Shown here: positions 7,747 to 10,169 of the stretch, in pieces
Numbering within the stretch: position 1 is the first letter of the stretch
Layout of the letters: each line of letters opens with the position of its first letter
DNA from: Caulobacter sp.
GTDB taxonomy: Bacteria; Pseudomonadota; Alphaproteobacteria; Caulobacterales; Caulobacteraceae
Reading direction: 5' to 3'
Length of the DNA: 10,169 nt
Assembly (NCBI GenBank): GCA_028291125.1
Contig: JAQGIN010000539.1
Span: forward strand, 1 to 10,169
Position numbers and translations under genes: made by a program
The notes under the pieces: model-generated
What the model was told of the DNA's origin: nothing
The model's input: only the letters and a program-made list of their open reading frames with translations
The model's database searches: none

Positions 7747-9738
7747 ATGAAAAAATTCCTTCTCGCCGGCGCCGCCGCCGGCCTGACCTTCGCCGCCGCG
7801 GCCACCGCCAACGCCCAATCCATCGACTACGGGGCGATGGAGCAGCTGTTCAACGAACCGGTGACCGCCAGCGCCACCGGCTCGCCGCAGCGCGCCACCG
7901 AAGCTCCCGCCGACATGCAGATCATCTCGGCCGACGAGATCCGCCGGTCGGGCGAGACCAGCATCCCGGGCATCCTGCAACGGGTCGCCGGCATCGACGT
8001 CATCAACCAGTCGGCCGGCCAGTCGGACGTCAATGTCCGCGGCTATGACCAGGTCAGCTCGCCGCGCCTGCTGGTGTTGGTCAACGGCCGCCAGGTCTAT
8101 CTCGACCACTATGGCCTGACCGTCTGGAACACCATTCCGGTGCAGCTGGACGAGATCCGCCAGATCGAGGTGGTCAAGGGTCCCGGCAGCGCGCTGTTCG
8201 GCTTCAACGCCGTCTCGGGCGTGGTCAACATCATCACCTTCAACCCGAAGTTCGACGACCGCAACGTGGCGACCGTCCGGCTCGGCGATCATGGCCAGAA
8301 GACCGCCTCGCTGGTCGCGACCCACAAGTTCGGCTCGGCGATCTCGGCCCGCTTCTCGGCCGGGGCCGAAGAGCGGGACGAATGGAGCCGCACCGGCCCT
8401 CTGCCGCTGGCCACCACCGTGCACGATCCGGCCCGGGTCACCACCGCGGTCGATGTCGTCGCCCAGCTGGCGCCAAAGACCGAACTGCGGGTCGAAGGCT
8501 CGTGGGCCAACACCCAGCAGGACGTCCTGGCCGGCTACAGCTACGCCGTCGCCAAGATGATCACCACCTCGGGCAAGGCCACCCTGACCTCCGACACCCG
8601 CTTCGGCCAGATCCAGGCCCAGGCCTATCAGAACCAGCTGAACGCCAAATATTCGCTGGCCAACGGCATCCGCTGGGAGAACACCATCACGGTGGCCAGC
8701 CTGCAGGACCTGTTCAAGGTCGGCCCCGACCACACCTTCCGGTTCGGCGGCGAATATCGCCACAACACCCTCAACGTCGCCCCGATCGGCGGCGCCGACA
8801 TCAGCTATGACGTCTGGTCCGGTTCGGCGATGTGGAACTGGGCGATCAGCGACAAGCTGACGACCACCGCCGCCGTGCGCTACGACACCCTGCAGCTCGA
8901 GCGCACGGGAACCTTCCCGGCCCGTATCCCGCTGGCCAACAACGCCAACTGGGACCGCACGGTCAGCGAGCCCAGCCTGAACCTCACGGCCGCCTGGCGG
9001 CCCGCGGCCCTCGACACCTTCCGGGCCTCCTTCGCCCGCGGCGTCCAGGCCCCGAGCCTGATCGAGCTGGGCGGCGTGCAACTCGCCTCCGGCCCGGTCT
9101 TCCTGCTGGGCAATCCGAATCTGAAGCCGACGATCGTCACCAATTACGAGCTGGCCTACGATCACGATTTCAAGGTGGCCAAGGTCGGCGTCCGGCTGTT
9201 CTCCCAGGACTGGAAAGACCTGAAGAGCGGCCTCGGCACCGCCGCGCTCGACTATGCGCCGACGGCGACCACCAATCCGGGCTTCACCTACAGGAACGTC
9301 AGCGACTCCAAGATGAAGGGCGTCGAGCTGACCGCGGCGGGCCAGCTGGCCGGCGGCTTCGGCTGGCGCGGCGACTACACCTATACCGACGTCAAGGACT
9401 CGCTGTTCCCGGGCATGAACGCCGTCGCCCGCTACGCGGCCTTCGAGTCGACCACCCCCAAGACCCGCGGCAATATCGGCGCGAACTGGTCGAAGGGTCC
9501 CTGGGAAACCGACGCCAACCTGCACTATGTCGGCGACTTCAAGTGGTACGACATCACCAACGGCGCCCTGCAGCCGGTCAAGGCCTACGCCTCGCTGTCT
9601 AGCCGGGTCGGCTACCGGATGGACAACGGCGTCACCCTGGCCCTGAGCGGCCAGAACCTGCTGGCCGAGCGCCAGAAGCAGACCCGTGGCCTGCAGGCCG
9701 AGCGTCAGCTGGTGGCCTCGATCTCCAAGGCCTGGTAG
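7747..9738 (+). CDS. TonB-dependent outer-membrane receptor
   Basis: A 663-aa protein from ATG 7747, chosen because MKKFLLAGAAAGLTFAAAAT...ANA|QS is a good signal peptide (cleavage near 23/24) and AAGAGA lies 6 bases upstream. The in-frame ATG at 7720 would add nine residues (MPRSQKRHS) that spoil nothing but add nothing. A TonB-box-like EPVTASAT (37-44) precedes the plug domain (about 52-164), which has ISADEIRRSG, IPGILQRVAGIDV, VNVRGYD, LLVLVNGRQVY, IEVVKGPGSALFG and NAVSGVVNIIT, all classic plug signatures. The rest is a beta-barrel ending in VASISKAW, with a terminal aromatic as outer-membrane insertion needs. It imports a scarce ligand (metal chelate, cobalamin or similar) using TonB energy. 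The plug most resembles the receptor subclass (EELF/MxVTSxSK..., DIRRSGATSIP) often paired with YfiR-like proteins, matching its neighbour. The substrate cannot be read from sequence. Confidence 0.95.
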   Translation: MKKFLLAGAAAGLTFAAAATANAQSIDYGAMEQLFNEPVTASATGSPQRATEAPADMQIISADEIRRSGETSIPGILQRVAGIDVINQSAGQSDVNVRGYDQVSSPRLLVLVNGRQVYLDHYGLTVWNTIPVQLDEIRQIEVVKGPGSALFGFNAVSGVVNIITFNPKFDDRNVATVRLGDHGQKTASLVATHKFGSAISARFSAGAEERDEWSRTGPLPLATTVHDPARVTTAVDVVAQLAPKTELRVEGSWANTQQDVLAGYSYAVAKMITTSGKATLTSDTRFGQIQAQAYQNQLNAKYSLANGIRWENTITVASLQDLFKVGPDHTFRFGGEYRHNTLNVAPIGGADISYDVWSGSAMWNWAISDKLTTTAAVRYDTLQLERTGTFPARIPLANNANWDRTVSEPSLNLTAAWRPAALDTFRASFARGVQAPSLIELGGVQLASGPVFLLGNPNLKPTIVTNYELAYDHDFKVAKVGVRLFSQDWKDLKSGLGTAALDYAPTATTNPGFTYRNVSDSKMKGVELTAAGQLAGGFGWRGDYTYTDVKDSLFPGMNAVARYAAFESTTPKTRGNIGANWSKGPWETDANLHYVGDFKWYDITNGALQPVKAYASLSSRVGYRMDNGVTLALSGQNLLAERQKQTRGLQAERQLVASISKAW

Positions 9739-9761
9739 GCCAAGCCAGGTCGCGACCAGAA

Positions 9762-9790
9762 GGGCCCCGCCGAAAGGCGGGGCCCTTTTT
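9762..9790 (+). terminator. Intrinsic terminator of the receptor operon
   Basis: A perfect 10-bp GC stem, GGGCCCCGCC (9762-9771) and GGCGGGGCCC (9776-9785), with a GAAA tetraloop, is followed by TTTTT (9786-9790). It lies 24 bases after the receptor stop. For the convergent gene ending at 9804 the same stem is present, but followed by TTCTGG rather than a T-run, so it is mainly a + strand terminator. Confidence 0.95.
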
Positions 9791-9803
9791 CGTGGGGCGG
9801 AGC

Positions 9804-10169
9804 CTAGTCGTCCCAGCCCGGGCGCTTCTTCTTCTTGCCCAGGGCGAACAGGCCCGGATACGGGCCCTTGCCGGAACGGTAGAGGCACCAGTCGTCGTCC
9901 TTCTTGCAGTCGCCGTCGAAGGCGGCCTTCTTCTCGGGATCGATGACGGCGTACAGCGGGGCGGTCAGGGCCTTGCGTCCCAACTTGTCGGCGCAGGCGG
10001 CCCTTTCGGCCTTGGTCAGTTTCAGGGCGTCGGCGTTGGCGCAGCCGATACCGGCGCGGGCGGCGTCGCGGGTGTCGGCCCGCTGGGCGGCGGCCGAGCC
10101 CGGTCCGCCGACCGCGAAGGCGGACGGGGCGGCGATGGTCGGCGGCGCGGGGACGCCGGGCGGGGGCGT
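9804..10169 (-). CDS. Hypothetical protein with four cysteines (partial, N-terminus outside window)
   Basis: An open - strand frame ends at TAG 9806-9804 and runs off the right edge, giving the last 121 residues. The visible order is a Pro/Ala-rich low-complexity stretch (TPPPGVPAPPTIAAPSAFA), then a helical segment with CANADALKLTKAERAACADK, then YAVIDPEKKAAFDGDCKK followed by DDDWCLYRSGKG, and a basic-to-acidic end GKKKKRPGWDD. Cysteines at visible residues 43, 59, 88 and 95 are spaced as if to form two disulfides, which suggests an exported protein. The Cys...LTxxER..C pattern recalls conserved hypothetical proteins of Caulobacterales. Codon use (G/C in third position throughout) supports it being real. 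I do not know its function. It converges on the receptor gene, with the terminator between them. Confidence 0.7.
   Translation of the reverse strand, partial: TPPPGVPAPPTIAAPSAFAVGGPGSAAAQRADTRDAARAGIGCANADALKLTKAERAACADKLGRKALTAPLYAVIDPEKKAAFDGDCKKDDDWCLYRSGKGPYPGLFALGKKKKRPGWDD

Noticed and set aside
7501..9888. A 795-codon open frame antisense to the TonB receptor
   Set aside because: It lies opposite a gene with unmistakable plug and barrel motifs. Its translation is low-complexity Gly/Ala/Arg/Asp with no domain, as expected from the antisense frame of a GC-rich gene.

Overview
The window is GC-rich (roughly 68-70% by eye) with strong G/C third-position bias, GTG starts, TGATG stop/start overlaps and GC-rich extragenic palindromes. 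Together with the gene content this suggests an alphaproteobacterium, most likely Caulobacterales (Caulobacter/Phenylobacterium-like). The assignment rests on style and recollection of related proteins, not on a search.

Left part, 1-2614, + strand: the 3' end of an operon for bacterial chemotaxis. It holds the tail of a methyl-accepting chemotaxis protein (MCP), then cheW, cheR and cheB, tightly packed. The MCP tail carries a CheR-tether-like pentapeptide (DFKAY) and the CheR has an E. coli-length beta-subdomain, so receptor, methyltransferase and methylesterase form a plausible adaptation circuit. cheA and cheY are not in the window.

2615-2899: convergent intergenic stretch with two different extragenic palindromes: a composite ~97-bp hairpin, and a perfect 30-bp inverted repeat around a 35-nt loop.

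Middle part, 2900-6672, - strand: a two-gene group. A soluble two-PAS hybrid histidine kinase is followed by an unusual soluble 586-aa MCP-like protein. The latter appears to contain two degenerate MCP signalling tips and two CheZ-like helices at matching spacing (an internal duplication). Only the first CheZ-like helix keeps the D-x-x-x-Q pair. This is the most interesting protein here: a candidate phosphatase or scaffold acting on a receiver domain such as that of the neighbouring kinase.

6673-7189: divergent intergenic region with a striking AT-rich core (about 32% GC over 6931-7130) holding promoter-like hexamers and several small inverted and direct repeats. A hairpin lies immediately before the next start codon.

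Right part, 7190-9738, + strand: a two-gene operon for a secreted small protein (possibly YfiR/DUF4154-like) and a TonB-dependent outer-membrane receptor, ended by a textbook intrinsic terminator. A convergent, partial, Cys-containing secreted-type hypothetical gene (9804-10169, - strand) runs off the right edge.
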